A stretch of DNA of 64,000 nt from assembly GCA_021521415.1 (NCBI GenBank), contig JAIQDT010009160.1:17939-81938 (forward strand), written 5' to 3'. Source of the stretch: Bidens hawaiensis (taxonomy: Eukaryota > Streptophyta > Magnoliopsida > Asterales > Asteraceae). Of the stretch, positions 10,825 to 22,524 are shown piece by piece; positions within the stretch are counted from its first letter, which is position 1, and each line of letters begins with the position of its first letter. Under the pieces are notes generated by a model that saw only the letters and a program-made list of their open reading frames with translations, did not search any database and was not told where the DNA came from. Position numbers and translations under genes: made by a program.

Positions 10825-11480
10825 ATGGCATCAAGACACACAAAACGTTCAAAAATCTGTTAGAATTAGTAATCCACCCTAAAGATATGCATTTTTCATG
10901 GATGGATGCTATGTTTTAGATTCGGATGAACCCGCCACATACCATGATGCAATTTCACAATTCTATTATGACAAATGGCTTGAAGCTACGAACGTTGAGA
11001 TGCAATATATGAATGAAAACCAAGTATGGGATTGGTTGTACCACCTCTTAAGTCCAAACCGGTTGGAGGTAAGTGGGTTTTCAAGAAGAAAACCGATATG
11101 CATTGAAACTTGGATATTTATAAAGCAAGACTTGTAGCAAAAGGTTTTACTCAAACTCATGTGGTTGATTATGATGAGACCTTTTCGCACGTGGCCTTGC
11201 TAAAGTATATTAGGATCTTATTTGCCATAGCCGCACAATGAGATTTGGCAAATAGATGTCAACACCGCTTTTCTAAATGGATATCTTGAGGAAGATGTCT
11301 ATATGGTTTAGCCCGAAGGTTTTGTCGATCCACAACATCCTAATAAAGTATGCAAGTTAAAGAAATCAATCTATGGATTGAAACAAGCATCTAGGAGTTG
11401 GAATAACCATTTTGATGAAGAGATTAAGAAATATAGATTCATCAAGAACGCTGATGAGGCTTGTGTGTATAAGATTGCTA
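10825..11480 (+). pseudogene. copia reverse transcriptase N-terminal part (element A)
   Basis: Immediately after the PBS-like site the sequence matches the end of the integrase-RT linker and the RT start of element C (32440 onwards): MDGCYVLDSDEPATYHDAISQ, then a mutated SKWVFKKK segment, AFLNGYLEEDVYM (broken) and KQASRSWNNHFDEEIKK. Several frameshifts and stops are present between 11050 and 11380. About 7 kb expected between PBS and this point, including gag and integrase, is deleted. The junction lies within a shared ATCAA(G/A)A, suggesting a microhomology-mediated deletion. Confidence 0.75.
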
Positions 11481-13810
11481 GTGGGAGCATCATTACTTTC
11501 TTAGTATTGTATGTTGATGACATACTACTATTTGGAAATGACATTCCAACCTTGAAAGGTTTAAAAGCCTGGCTTCGAAGTTGTTTTTCCATCAAGGATC
11601 TTGGTGAAGCCGCCTATATTTTGGGAATAAAGATCTATAGGGATAGATCAAGGCGGTTGATAGGTTTAAACCAAAGTGCATACAACGATAAAATCTTGAA
11701 AAGGTTCAAGATGGAGAATCTACAAAAGTTTTAGTACCTATTCAAAGAGGAACGATATTGAGTGCATCTCAATGTCCAACCTCAAAGGATGAGCAAGAGA
11801 AAATTAAAAGAATCCCATACGTTTCGGCTATAGGATCCATCATGTATTCTATGATATGCACAAGATAGGATGTCTCATACGCTTTGAACATGACAAGTAG
11901 ATACCAACAAAATCCAGGAAGTAGCCATTGGATGGCGGTTAAGAGTATATTGAAATACCTTAGAAGGACTAGGTATTTGTTGATGATATATGGCTCTGGT
12001 GAGGAGGAACTCGTTGTAAAGGGTTACATAGATGTGATTTTCCAAACTGATCGAAATGATTCTCGATCACAATCGGGAGATGTTTTCATTATGTATGGTG
12101 GGGCAGTCTCCTGGAATAGTTCAAAACAAGATAGTGGGAGTATCATTACTTTCTTAGTATTGTATGTTGATGACATACTACTATTTGGAAATGACATTCC
12201 AACCTTGAATGGTTTAAAAGTCTGGCTTCGAAGTTGTTTTTCCATCAAGGATCTTGGTGAAGCCGCCTATATTTTGGGAATAAAGATCTATAGGGATAGA
12301 TCAAGGCGGTTGATAGGTTTAAACCAAAGTGCATACAACGATAAAATCTTGAAAAGGTTCAAGATGGAGAATCTAAGAAAGTTTTGGTACCTATTCAAAG
12401 AGGAACGATATTGAGTGCATCTCAATGTCCAACCTCAAAGGATGAGCAAGAGAAAATTAAAAGAATCCCATACGTTTCGGCTATAGGATCCATCATGTAT
12501 TCTATGATATGCACAAGACAGGATGTCTCATGCGCTTTGAACATGACAAGTAGATACCAACAAAATCCGGGAAGTAGCCATTGGATGGCGGTTAAGAGTA
12601 TATTGAAATACCTTAGAAGGACTAGGTATTTGTTGCTGATATATGGCTCTGGTGAGGAGGAACTCGTTGTAAAGTGTTACATAGATGTGATTCTCCAAAC
12701 TGATCGAAATGATTCTCGAACACAATCGGGAGATGTTTTCATTATGAATGGTGGGCAGTCACTTGGAATAGTTCAAAACAAGATAGTGGGAGCATCATTA
12801 CTTTCTTAGTATTGTATGTTGATGACATACTACTATTTGGAAATGACATTCCAACCTTGAAAGGTTTAAAAGCCTGGCTTCGAAGTTGTTTTTCCATCAA
12901 GGATCTTGGTGAAGCCGCCTATATTTTGGGAATAAAGATCTATAGGGATAGATCAAGGCGGTTGATAGGTTTAAACCAAAGTGCATACAACGATAAAATA
13001 TTGAAAAGGTTCAAGATGGAGAATCTAAGAAAGTTTTGGTACCTATTCAAAGATGAACGATATTGAGTGCATCTCAATGTCCAACCTCAAAGGATGAGCA
13101 AGAGAAAATTAAAAGAATCCCATACGATTCGGCTATAGGATCCATCATGTATTCTATGATATGCACAAGACAGGATGTCTCATGCGCTTTGAACATGACA
13201 AGTAGATACCAACAAAATCCGGGAAGTAGCTATTGGATGGCGGTTAAGAGTATATTGAAATACCTTAGAAGGACTAGGTATTTGTTGCTGATATATGGCT
13301 CTGGTGAGGAGGAACTCGTTGTAAAGGGTTACATAGATGTGATTTTCCAAACTGATCGAAATGATTCTCGATCACAATCGGGAGATGTTTTCATTATGAA
13401 TGGTGGGGCAGTCTCTTGGAATAGTTCAAAACAAGATATGGTAGCATTATCCACCACTAAATCAGAATACATCGCCCCCTTATTGGTAGCTAATGAAGCT
13501 GCGTGGATAAGGAAGTTCATTTCCGATATAGGGGTAGTCCATACCATTCTAGACACTCTAGAGATTTTTTTTGACAACGAGAGTGAGATTACTCAAATCA
13601 AGGAACCCCATGCACATCAAAAGACAAGGCACATTGAGTGTAGATTCAAATACATAAAGGATGAAGTGGAAAAAAGGAAATATATGTATTCACAAAGTTC
13701 CCACCGATAAAAACATTCCGGATTCACTCACGAAGCTCCTTGAAAGGCCGAAGCATGAGGGTCATACTTGCGCCTTAAGACTTCGATATTCTAGTAATTG
13801 GATTTGATCT
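11378..13810 (+). pseudogene. copia RT palm (three copies) and RNase H (element A)
   Basis: Each unit encodes the RT catalytic segment LYVDDILLFGNDIPTLKGLK, the FSIKDLGEAAYILGIKI region, then after a frameshift QRGT(I/M)LSASQCPTSKDEQ, the MYSMICTRQDVSCALNM segment and the start of RNase H (IYGSGEEELVVKGYIDV). The third copy proceeds into the TTKSEYIAPLLVANEAAW and FFDNESEI motifs and ends near 13807 with a YSSNWI-like tail. The first acidic RNase H position, YTDASF in relatives, is YIDVIF here. None of the copies could make active enzyme. Confidence 0.85.
11480..13436 (+). repeat. tandem triplication of RT-RNase H segment (653-bp period)
   Basis: Three nearly identical units start at 11480, 12133 and 12785 at AGTGGGAG(C/T)ATC and run from the RT LYVDDILLFGND motif to the RNase H GGAVSWNSSKQD motif. 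Each junction joins AACAAGATA to GTGGGAGC with TA in common. All three share the same one-base deletion after the MENL motif that breaks the frame, so the copies arose after the gene was already dead. Period lengths of 653 and 652 are not multiples of three. Only the last copy continues into the RNase H end. Confidence 0.9.
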
Positions 13811-14080
13811 ATTTTTTATTTGGATATCGGAAAATTGTTATTTTGACTCATTCATATGATTATGGTTTACGATTATGACATTTTGAGTTATGTTCCATTT
13901 TAGCATGTTTAAATCTTTGAATAAGTTAACTATTCTAAATGTCCGTAGTCGTTCATATTTGTGGGAAAAAATGTAAGGGTAATACTATTATGAACATGGA
14001 TTGGTGGATGTTCATATGGTATGAATATAGAGCAAGGGTTTGCTTCCAAGGTTCATAGATATTTATGGGATGTAAATATT

Positions 14081-17000
14081 TGTCACACCCCGTTAAGCGA
14101 ATTCCGGAAGCGTAAAACGGAAATGCAACAGATACAACTGGTATCAAATACATTGTTCATAAAGAAACATTACCAACTAATTTACAATTTATTACATCGT
14201 TCTAACATCTTTTACAAACTAGGTGATACAATTTAACCTGTTCTTCAATCACTTTACTTCTAACTCAAATACCCACGACATCAATCACCAATCAGACACG
14301 TAACGCACAGGAAATTACTTCTCATATCTGATTACCTGAAAAGCATGTCAAAACAGGTCAACTACGAATAGTTGGTGAGTTTCATAAGTTTTAACAAAAT
14401 CAGTTCTGCGCACCATACAGTCATAGTTTGTATGTACGCGCGTATGTAAAAATATGTATTTACGATTGTATAAATATGCACAGCCATATCCTTGTGTGTG
14501 CATATGCACACATGTAAGTTTATAATATAAATTCGAAATTTCGGTAAAATCGTGATTGTTTGTTCGTACTACCTGTTTCCAGTTTCCGTGTTTAACCAAC
14601 CACTGTGGACCCCCTTTCTCCCACAACGGTTCCACATAAACTCAACCACTGTGGCCCCCCTTCCGCCCACAACGGTTCCGCGTTAACATCAACCACTGTG
14701 GTCCCCCTTCCACCCACAATGATTCCATGTAAACTCAAACATTATATAGTGTACACGCAAATAATTAGTATATTCTACACATAGTATTTCCTACGGCTAA
14801 TCACATAGCATGTATATAGACACATATACATATATAGTATTTATCACGTATCACCAAATACTGTGGCTCCCCATCCGCCCACAATACGCATAATCAGATT
14901 ATTTTCTAAACATTCATGTCATAATCAAGTTAGTTCGTTTAATAAGTTGTAGCAGAACTTGGCTCATGGCCATACTCAACTTTAGTTTATAAGTTGCAGC
15001 AGAACTTGGCTCATAGGCCATACTCAACTTTAGTTTAGTAAGTTTCAGCAGAACTTGGCTCATAGGCCATACTCAACTTTAGTTAAGTAAGTTGCAGCAG
15101 AACTTGGCTCATAGGCCATACTCAACTTTAGTTTAGTAAGTTGCAGCAGAACTTGGCTCATAGGCCATACTCAACTTTAGTTTATAAGTTGCAGCAGAAC
15201 TTGGCTCATAAGCCATACTGAACTTTAGTTTAGTAAGTTGCAGCAGAACTTGGCTCATAGGCCATACTCAACTTTAGTATAGTAAGTTGCAGCAGAACTT
15301 GGCTCATAGGCCATACTCAACTTTAGTTTATAAGTTGCAGCAGAACTTGGCTCATAGGCCATACTGAACTTTAGTTTGTTACTATTGTGGCCCCCGTTCT
15401 GCCCACAACAGCCCCATAATCATCACAGACCACGTTATCCCCATGGCCATTACAGACCACGTTGTCTCCCAAATTAGTTATGTTTAACATTACATAACGT
15501 GTTTGTATAAACATGTTGTCACATGTAATTTCATTATGTTTTGCAATTCGTATTATTTCCACTCAATATATCAATCAACGATAATAATCATCTTTCATCA
15601 GCACGTAGTCAGTCATTATGTTTGAAGGGACTTTTCATATATAAATGTTCAGATATTTTATATCCTGATCCGTGTTTAGATAAATAACGTGTATAAACAT
15701 GATTTCCACCCTAAAAGTTCGTAAAATAGTTTAAAGAGTGGGGTCATGAAACTCACGGTTTTGTAGGCACTCAGTGCGAGATCAGCACGTGGTTCGTTTC
15801 CCTTGCTATCACTTAGTCCCTATAGTCCATATTATAATAATATTAATATTTTAATATTATTATAATCTCAGTATTAAACTGGGCTGTATAACTAATCTGG
15901 GTATAGCTGGTACGCCCAGAAAGTGGTAATAGGCTTAGGCTGTGATGTTGTTTAATGTCTAATACTTAAAACTGAACTTGGCTCAGATTCCCGTTTTCCC
16001 AGCTGGGCCAAGTTGTTCGTTTACGCGTTCAGAAAACAGTTATGGGAAAATAAGCTTGGGTAAATGTATTTGTTAATAAAATTATTAAGTTATAAAGAAG
16101 GATCACATACTGGGGTACCGAATTAGCCTCGGGGTCCGTTTCCGTTTATTCAGTTTGATTTAAGAATAAACGCGCACAATCTATCCGGATTGTCCAGGTT
16201 TTTCATAGAAAAGTTCGTTTTTACTTAATTAGTCCAAAAATATGATTTTTGATCACTCTTGGTGTTTTGATATTCCCGCAGGTTCGTTAGTCGCGAACTT
16301 GCCGGTTTTTGTAAAAACTGAATTTGTTTAATCTTTAAATTAGCATAATGAATTAACCGTTAATCATTAAATTATGAAAATTTAGCCACTTATCAATTAA
16401 AATATGTAGATTTTTATAAAAATATTTCTGGAATTATTTACTGATTTAATAATTTATAAAAATTCATTTTATCAGCTATATTTCTCTTGAAAATCGTCTG
16501 TTTATCCCAAACAATTTCCAAAAATTCCACAAAATTTCTTGAATACTCAAATCATGTCCCAAAACAACTTGTATCAATTCCAGAATGTAAAAAGCCTGTT
16601 CAATATTCTTTTCGGCCCAAATTCGGCTATAAAATTTCGCATGAACGCATATGTACAAAACACCCTTAGACTTCTCCAAATGATATCAAAATTCATTTGT
16701 GATCAAAATACATTAAAACTGAGTTCCCAGAAAAATTTCATAATTTTTGAAGTATTTTAGCTATTTTTCCCAAATAAACGTCCCAATTCGGTAATAAATT
16801 CGCCAAATATTCTCGGATGGTCAAAAAATACCAAAATTTAACTGGGACTCAATGACATGGTCCCTGATGTCCCTGAAAAATTTAAAGGTCTAATAATATG
16901 CACATCACAACCTTAACCTAAACAGCCCTTAAAAGAGTGTTACGGGTTTACCTTTTCGGTTTTCGATGAGTTTTGCTAGCTTAAACGACTTTCCGGGTCT

Positions 17001-18164
17001 CGGGTTGCAATCTCAGTGTATCTACATATCATATAACATCAAACCAAGCATAAATCATCCATGTGACAGCCTTGATAATTAGGGTTCCGGTTTTGGGTTC
17101 AAACCGAACTTTCAAACCGTAAAAACGTTATATTCATGTTCTAATCCGCGTTTTTGACCAAAAAAATATATGTCCCTGGTTTGTAAATATGTTTAACATC
17201 AAAACATGATTTTACTTGATTTTTATGATTTTTGGATGGTTAAACATGTTTAAAACTAATCAAGGATTAATTTTTCATGTTTAAACTATGTTAATTAAGT
17301 ATGAAATCAATGAAAATTAGAGGGTTTACCTCAAAACTTTGGCTGAACTTGAAGAACACAGCTGAAGAAGGTCTGGTCTTTATGTTTAATGTATAAAATA
17401 GGTGGCTTATTCAAGAAGCTTTCAAGGTAATATATTTGGTAGAATATTGTAAGGGGGGCGACCGCAAGTATATAAGGCCCATTGGGCCTCTTTTTGGCCC
17501 AATGGTGCCACGGTTTTCGTGCCACACGTAAACGTCGGTCCAAAATTTAATTCGGGTTCGGTTTTTCGCAAGAAAACTAGTTCGAGTGCGAAAACCAGCG
17601 CGAAAACGAGTGTTTTTCAGCTTCTTTTTGTAAAATAAGAAAAACGTACTGACTCGTTGTAAAATTCCAAAATATTTTCACGGATTGCTTAGAACATGTC
17701 ATATAAGTGTTTTATAAATCTTTTTCAGCTTAACGGATGCTACAATGCTCGTTTTGATATTAACGATTGCGTTTAAGCTTATAGCGTATCGATAAACAAA
17801 ACCTTTTTCGTTTAAAGAGTTTTAAACGTACTGGGGCCTAAATATCAATATGTTAGCCTCTATAATATATATATAACTCGTATATGACCCCTCAGTATAT
17901 ATACGGGTCATAATTAGTATCGGTCGGTTACTCGTTTAAGCACTACGAATTAACCGATTTATCGTTTACTTGTTACGTAATATATAGAGTATACCTCGTT
18001 TTGTCACGAATGTCACATATATCGCTTATAGATAGCACCCTGGGATATCCGGACCATAACCAAACCCGTTTGGTTATTCGTTTGTTCGTTACGCAATAAG
18101 CGGTTAAATGCTTATTCGAGTTTGTAAGTACTAAGTTGTACTCGGTTTTGCCACGGATGTCACA
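14081..18164 (-). mobile_element. solo LTR (4.1 kb) inserted in the tail of element A
   Basis: Begins TGTCACACCCCG and ends GGATGTCACA, flanked on both sides by ATATT (14076-14080 and 18165-18169). No coding domains, PBS or PPT inside. Its left end (CCCCG...GCGGAAG-like) resembles the reverse complement of the right end of the B LTRs (CGTTTCCGCTTTAGC), so I read the LTR as minus-strand. It shares a 30-40 bp stretch (GGTCAACTACGAATAGTTGG) with the solo LTR at 26233, placing both in related long-LTR families, probably Ty3/gypsy. It contains two tandem-repeat fields, and I see nothing coding in the rest. Confidence 0.8.
14590..15415. repeat. minisatellite field: CCACTGTGG units and a nine-unit 49-bp array
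   Basis: At 14594-14735 there are three units of about 46-48 bp with ACCACTGTGG(A/C/T)CCCCC and CCCACAACGGTTCC, and single related pieces at 14859 and 15383. Between them, 14942-15381, are nine direct repeats of 48-49 bp with the core CAGCAGAACTTGGCTCATAG and GCCATACTCAACTTTAG. Units 5-6 and 8-9 share the same two variants (a one-base-shorter joint and CTGAAC), suggesting a three-unit higher-order duplication. Confidence 0.9.
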
Positions 18165-18670
18165 ATATTGGATTGACCCGCCCTTAAATTTTACTTCATG
18201 GAATCCTTGTGATTGGTGGTCATAAGTAAATTTGAGTAAAGACAAATATCATAGTATCATCCGACCTGAGATACATATAGGGTCTTGATATTTATTACAA
18301 TTGGACATAGTTCTTCGTTGCTCTTAAACATGACGGTACGTAAGGCTAAGCTCAATAGTAGTACAAGGTGATTGTGAGAGACGTATGTAGTCAAAAGGGG
18401 ATTTGTCCCTCGTATTCGTTAAGAGTAAGACGTCCAAGGCCTACAAAGTTACATCAATAGAGAATGATCACGTTGTGTCTTTGGTTTTGACATGACATCT
18501 GTGGAAAAAGGATAAATGATAGATTCACCAAAATCATTTCAAGTAAGGTACTTGAAGTGGGTGATGATATTGAATGGCACTTCGTCATACGTATTAGGGG
18601 TTGTAGACCATTGTTAGGCGGTATTTTCTACTTGCATCAATCTTCTATGTGTCTTGTGCAAGTGGGAGAT
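18165..18670 (+). other. 3' noncoding tail and PPT of element A
   Basis: Continuation of the A tail after the solo LTR, noncoding, alignable with the tails of C and E (ATGTAGTCAAAAGGGGATTT, then AGATTCACC). It ends in AAGTGGGAGAT, the polypurine tract before the 3' LTR. Confidence 0.7.
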
Positions 18671-19156
18671 TGTTGGACTCGTTCTACCCATGACACATAT
18701 TATAATTGATGTGGCTAGTACGTTATGATCCAAGTCGTTTCATACCCAATGACAAGCTAGACAAACACCATGATATTTATTGTAGATATGCTCTAATAGA
18801 TAAATATTAATACTTATTATATTTAGAAAATGGGTTTCAAAATGTTTGCACTTGACGAATCAATATGTTATTTGGATAATTTATTTAGAGTGATTATCTT
18901 GTGATATTATTTAAGTTGGTTAAATAATATATATATGATAATGATTATGATACATTGCATGAAACTTATGGCATGTTAAAAGTGTTACATGTCACAAAGT
19001 TTCCATAGAAAAAGTAAATATTTTTTGGTAGGACAGCCATTTTAGGGGGAATTTCCCACCCTTTTGTTTAAATTAATTTTCTCTTTTATATCTTTCTTGG
19101 GACACAACACAAGGTGAACCACCAACATTACATGTAATATATAAATCTTCGCCTCC

Positions 19157-19204
<48 letters not shown>

Positions 19205-19572
19205 GGCCAAAAGAGGAAGAACACAAGAAATAAGTTTTTCATGTGAAAGTGTTATTAAATCCTAGCAAGACAAGGTGTTTGTTGTTGGCTTGGGGGTATA
19301 CAGGCTTGAGGCACTCCTCCCTTGAAGGCTAGCTATTCAACCATCATCTTTTTCATCCTCTTTGCATCTTGGAAGGTTGAATTACATAAACACCCTATGG
19401 TTGTCGATTTTGATAAGCATGTAATTTCGTATATGGATCAAGGGGCTTGAGTTTTTCTATATAAAATCGGGTTTATGTTAATCATATTAACAAGATTTAA
19501 AACTAATTAATCTGTTGCGTTTTTCATATAAATGGGTTTATATTGCTTTGATAATCTTGTTAAAACCCAACA
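18671..19572 (+). repeat. 3' LTR of copia element A
   Basis: 902 bp from TGTTGGACTC to ACCCAACA. Same layout as the 5' copy at 9879, with a longer CT microsatellite at about 19163-19201 and scattered substitutions and indels. One TTATTTAAGTTGGTTAAATAA core at about 18907. Confidence 0.85.
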
Positions 19573-19577
19573 GCTTA

Positions 19578-20899
19578 TTTTTCAAAGCTTGATAGGAAAA
19601 GTTCATTTGCAAAGCTTGCTCGTTCCAGGATTGTTCAGATATATAATGTAACTAAATATAAAACTAAGTGGATTAGACGAAGGAAGCTTACTCGAATATA
19701 CAAGATTGCTCGAGAAATAAATCACAAGACAAAAAATCTAGTTTAATACATAAACTAGGCAACCTTGCTAGGAATCAACAAAGAATCCACAAATAATAAC
19801 TTAGAGATATTTCTAATTGTCAACCTTGCTCGAAGATCTTAACTTCACAAACCTTACCCGATATACTTATAAACTTAACAAATATTTATTCAAGTACACT
19901 TTAAAACAAAAGTATGCCCGAAAATACTTCAAGAGTGCAAAGTGTGATAGAGGAGACTTATATATCCTTTGATGCACAAGTATGCTCTAAACACAAAGTG
20001 TACCCGGAAAGTGAAGTTTGTTGGGAATTTTCTGAAGTTTACAAGTATGCTGGGAGAACACTTGGAATGAGTCTACATTTGACAAGTGTGCTCTAAGCAT
20101 AAAGTTTGCTCAGTAAACAAAGTTTACTAGAAAACCCTTGTAATTTCAGAATATAAACCCCAAAATCATGAAGTATGCTAGACAAATACAAGTTTCAACT
20201 AAACCACTCAAGTTTACTCGAAACAGATTTGTAAAGCATGTTCATGCATGTATCACATAATTATCAAGTGTGGTAGACAAAAACATAACTTTCTAAACAT
20301 CCAAGTTTACTCGAAAGCATAAATTTATCAAAGTCTACCCGATAATACATGAATAATTCATTTAAGTACAGATAATACAAGTTTGTCGAATATATTAAAC
20401 ATATTATCATGTCTCTGCACCATACAACTTGCTCATTTTGTCAAAAACAATTTTCTTGGAAAAACTTCTTTTGCAAAATATTCATTTGAGCATTCAAGTT
20501 TGACACAAAAACTTAGTTTTGACACAAGTAGTAGGTAACATATTCAGGAGTAATCAGAACATCAATGACACATTTAAAAACAAACATACTCAACATAATG
20601 TACATCCAAGACATATTATTAAGAGGCTATCGTATCCTAAACACATCATCAGTTCAAATTATCCAAGCAATCCAAAATATCAGATAAGCATATAGATTCA
20701 TCATTTCAAATCAACTTCAAATAAACTTATCCTGATATTAGACACATTCACTGATTTTAAGAAACTTAAGCATCAGAAACACGTAAGTCACAAAAATAAT
20801 CATTTAACGAACATATCAGTTAAACATGCAAATAATCACTTTTTTCACTCACAAGACCATTAAGGAAAATTAGTTAGCACAGCGAGCACACTTCATTAA
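19578..20899 (-). other. motif-rich noncoding region of element D between pol and accessory ORF
   Basis: About 1.3 kb without coding content. From 19590 to about 20450 it holds roughly 20 degenerate copies of a short motif, on the plus strand (A/G)(C/G/A)TTGCTCG(A/G) with variants such as TTACTCGA, ATGCTAGA and TACCCGA, spaced 20-60 bp. The same motif fills the outer part of the D 5' LTR (47640-48205). 20450-20890 is AT-rich with nothing further recognised. Confidence 0.7.
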
Positions 20900-22339
20900 T
20901 TAGACCTCATCAGAGTTGATCATTCCCAAAGCTTTCAGGAGAAAGTTGAATTTGGTTTGATATAGTGGCTTGGTGAATAGATCAGTTAAGTTGTCACTAG
21001 TGTAAACTCTTTTCATTTCAATCAATCCTTTCTCATTACAATCTCTAATGGAATGATGTCTAATTTAAATGCGCTTGGTCTTAGAGTGTTGAACTAGGTT
21101 CCTAACAATAAATAAAGCAGCAGTATTGTCAATAAAGATAGAAGTGTTCAAGAAATTCAAACCATAGTCCAGTAGTTGATTTTGAATCCAAAGAACTTGT
21201 GCACACTAGGCAGATGCAGCAATGTACTCAGCTTCAGCAGTTGAGATTGACACAGTTGTTTGTTTCTTGTACTGCCCTGACACTAACAATCTTGCACATA
21301 CACAGACAATAAACATAATATCTGGTCTTGAAGCAGTTAGATACATCAGTGAACCAATCTCTGCCATGTATTCATGTTCATCAATAGGCTTACCCTTTTC
21401 ATATGCAATCATCTTTTCATGAGTGTCCATTGGAGTTGAAGCAGTCTTGAGATCTTGACACTTGAACTTGTTCAGAATGTCCTATACATACTTTGACTGG
21501 CAAATGAATATGCCATCTTTATTTTGCTGAACTTGCAGACCTAGAAAGAAATACATTTCATCCATGGAGCTCATGAAGTGTTTTGATTTCATGACTTCTT
21601 CAAATTCCAAGCACATTTGTTCATTGGTAGACCCAAAAATGATATCATCTACATAGACTTGTAGATAGAGTAAATCTCTTCCTCTCCTTTTGTAGAAAAG
21701 GGTCTTGTCAATTGCTCCCCTTTGAAAGCCATTAACAAGCAAGTGGTTTGATAACTCATCACTCCAAGCCCTTGGAGCTTGATGTAATCCATATAGCTTT
21801 GTTCAATTTTTAGACTCTATTTGGAAACTCGGGGTCCTCAAAGCCTGAAGGTTGAGCCACATACACCTCCTCTTCAATCTTCCATTTAGAAAGGAAGATT
21901 TAACATCAAATTGAAACAAATTAATATTCTTTGAAGAAGCATAAGCTATAAATATTCTAATGGCTTCTAACCTTGCCACGGGTGCAAATACATCCTCAAA
22001 ATCAATTCCTTCTTCTTGTAAGCAGCCTAGTGCAACTAGTCTTGCCTTGTTCTTTATAACAAACTCTCTTTCATCCCTCTTGTTTCTAAAAACCCATTTG
22101 GTTCCAATGGCATACTTGTTTCTTGGCTTATCTACAAGTTCCCACACTTGCAGATCCCTGAATTGAGCCAACTCCTCTTGCATTGCTTCTACTCAACTAT
22201 TTTCTTTTAAGGCTTGAACAATGTTCTTGGGTTCAACTTGGGATAGAAATCAGGAGTACAAATCGATGTTTGCAGATTCAGATGAACTTCTGGTAACTCT
22301 TTCATTAATGTCCCCAATGATGTTTTCAAGTGGATGATT
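20900..22339 (-). pseudogene. copia reverse transcriptase and RNase H (element D)
   Basis: Reading leftwards: linker with FLSQVEPKNIVQAL-like wording, RT start [38 protein letters not shown], catalytic QVYVDDIIFGSTNEQ (about 21640-21665), FLGLQVQQNKDGIF, and the MAEIGSLMYLTASRPDIMF segment. RNase H is shortened: the piece holding the first catalytic acidic residues between VCVCARL and VSGQYKKQTT is missing (roughly 80 codons compared with relatives). It resumes with STAEAEYIAASA, SIFIDN and the C-terminal LFTKPLYQTKFNFLL. Stop TAA at 20900-20902. Several in-frame stops. Confidence 0.85.
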
Positions 22340-22478
22340 TGTAACATTCGTTAATTTTCAAATCGACCGATTTTATTTTTTTGATGTGATTCCGTTAATT
22401 ATACATATACTCGTATGTTACATATTTTGTATGTAATAGTTTTTCTTTCCTAAAGTTATTAAATAATATTAATCACTA

Positions 22479-22524
<46 letters not shown>

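Larger units (their letters stand above)
9879..19572 (+). mobile_element. Ty1/copia element A, internally deleted, carrying a solo LTR
   Basis: Bounded by LTRs at 9879-10824 and 18671-19572, flanked by GTTTA (9874-9878) and GCTTA (19573-19577), a target duplication with one mismatch. Internal DNA starts at the PBS and jumps almost immediately into RT sequence, so gag, protease and integrase are gone. RT/RNase H is amplified to three tandem copies. The tail is interrupted by a 4.1 kb solo LTR. The LTRs differ visibly in length and sequence, indicating an old insertion. The element interrupts the motif-rich region of element D. Confidence 0.85.

Noticed and set aside
14942..15381. Regular ~49-bp array that could look like a CRISPR
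   Set aside because: Units are identical end to end without unique spacers, and lie in a plant LTR. It is a minisatellite.
19914..20096. 60-codon ORF in the D motif-rich region
   Set aside because: It is a by-product of the TTGCTCGR repeats, with no support from the rest of the element.
20896..20899. 3' LTR of D directly after its pol
   Set aside because: I looked for the TGTCGGTCCC terminus of the 5' LTR between 19578 and 20899 and did not find it. The motif similarity is due to the repeated TTGCTCGR units only.
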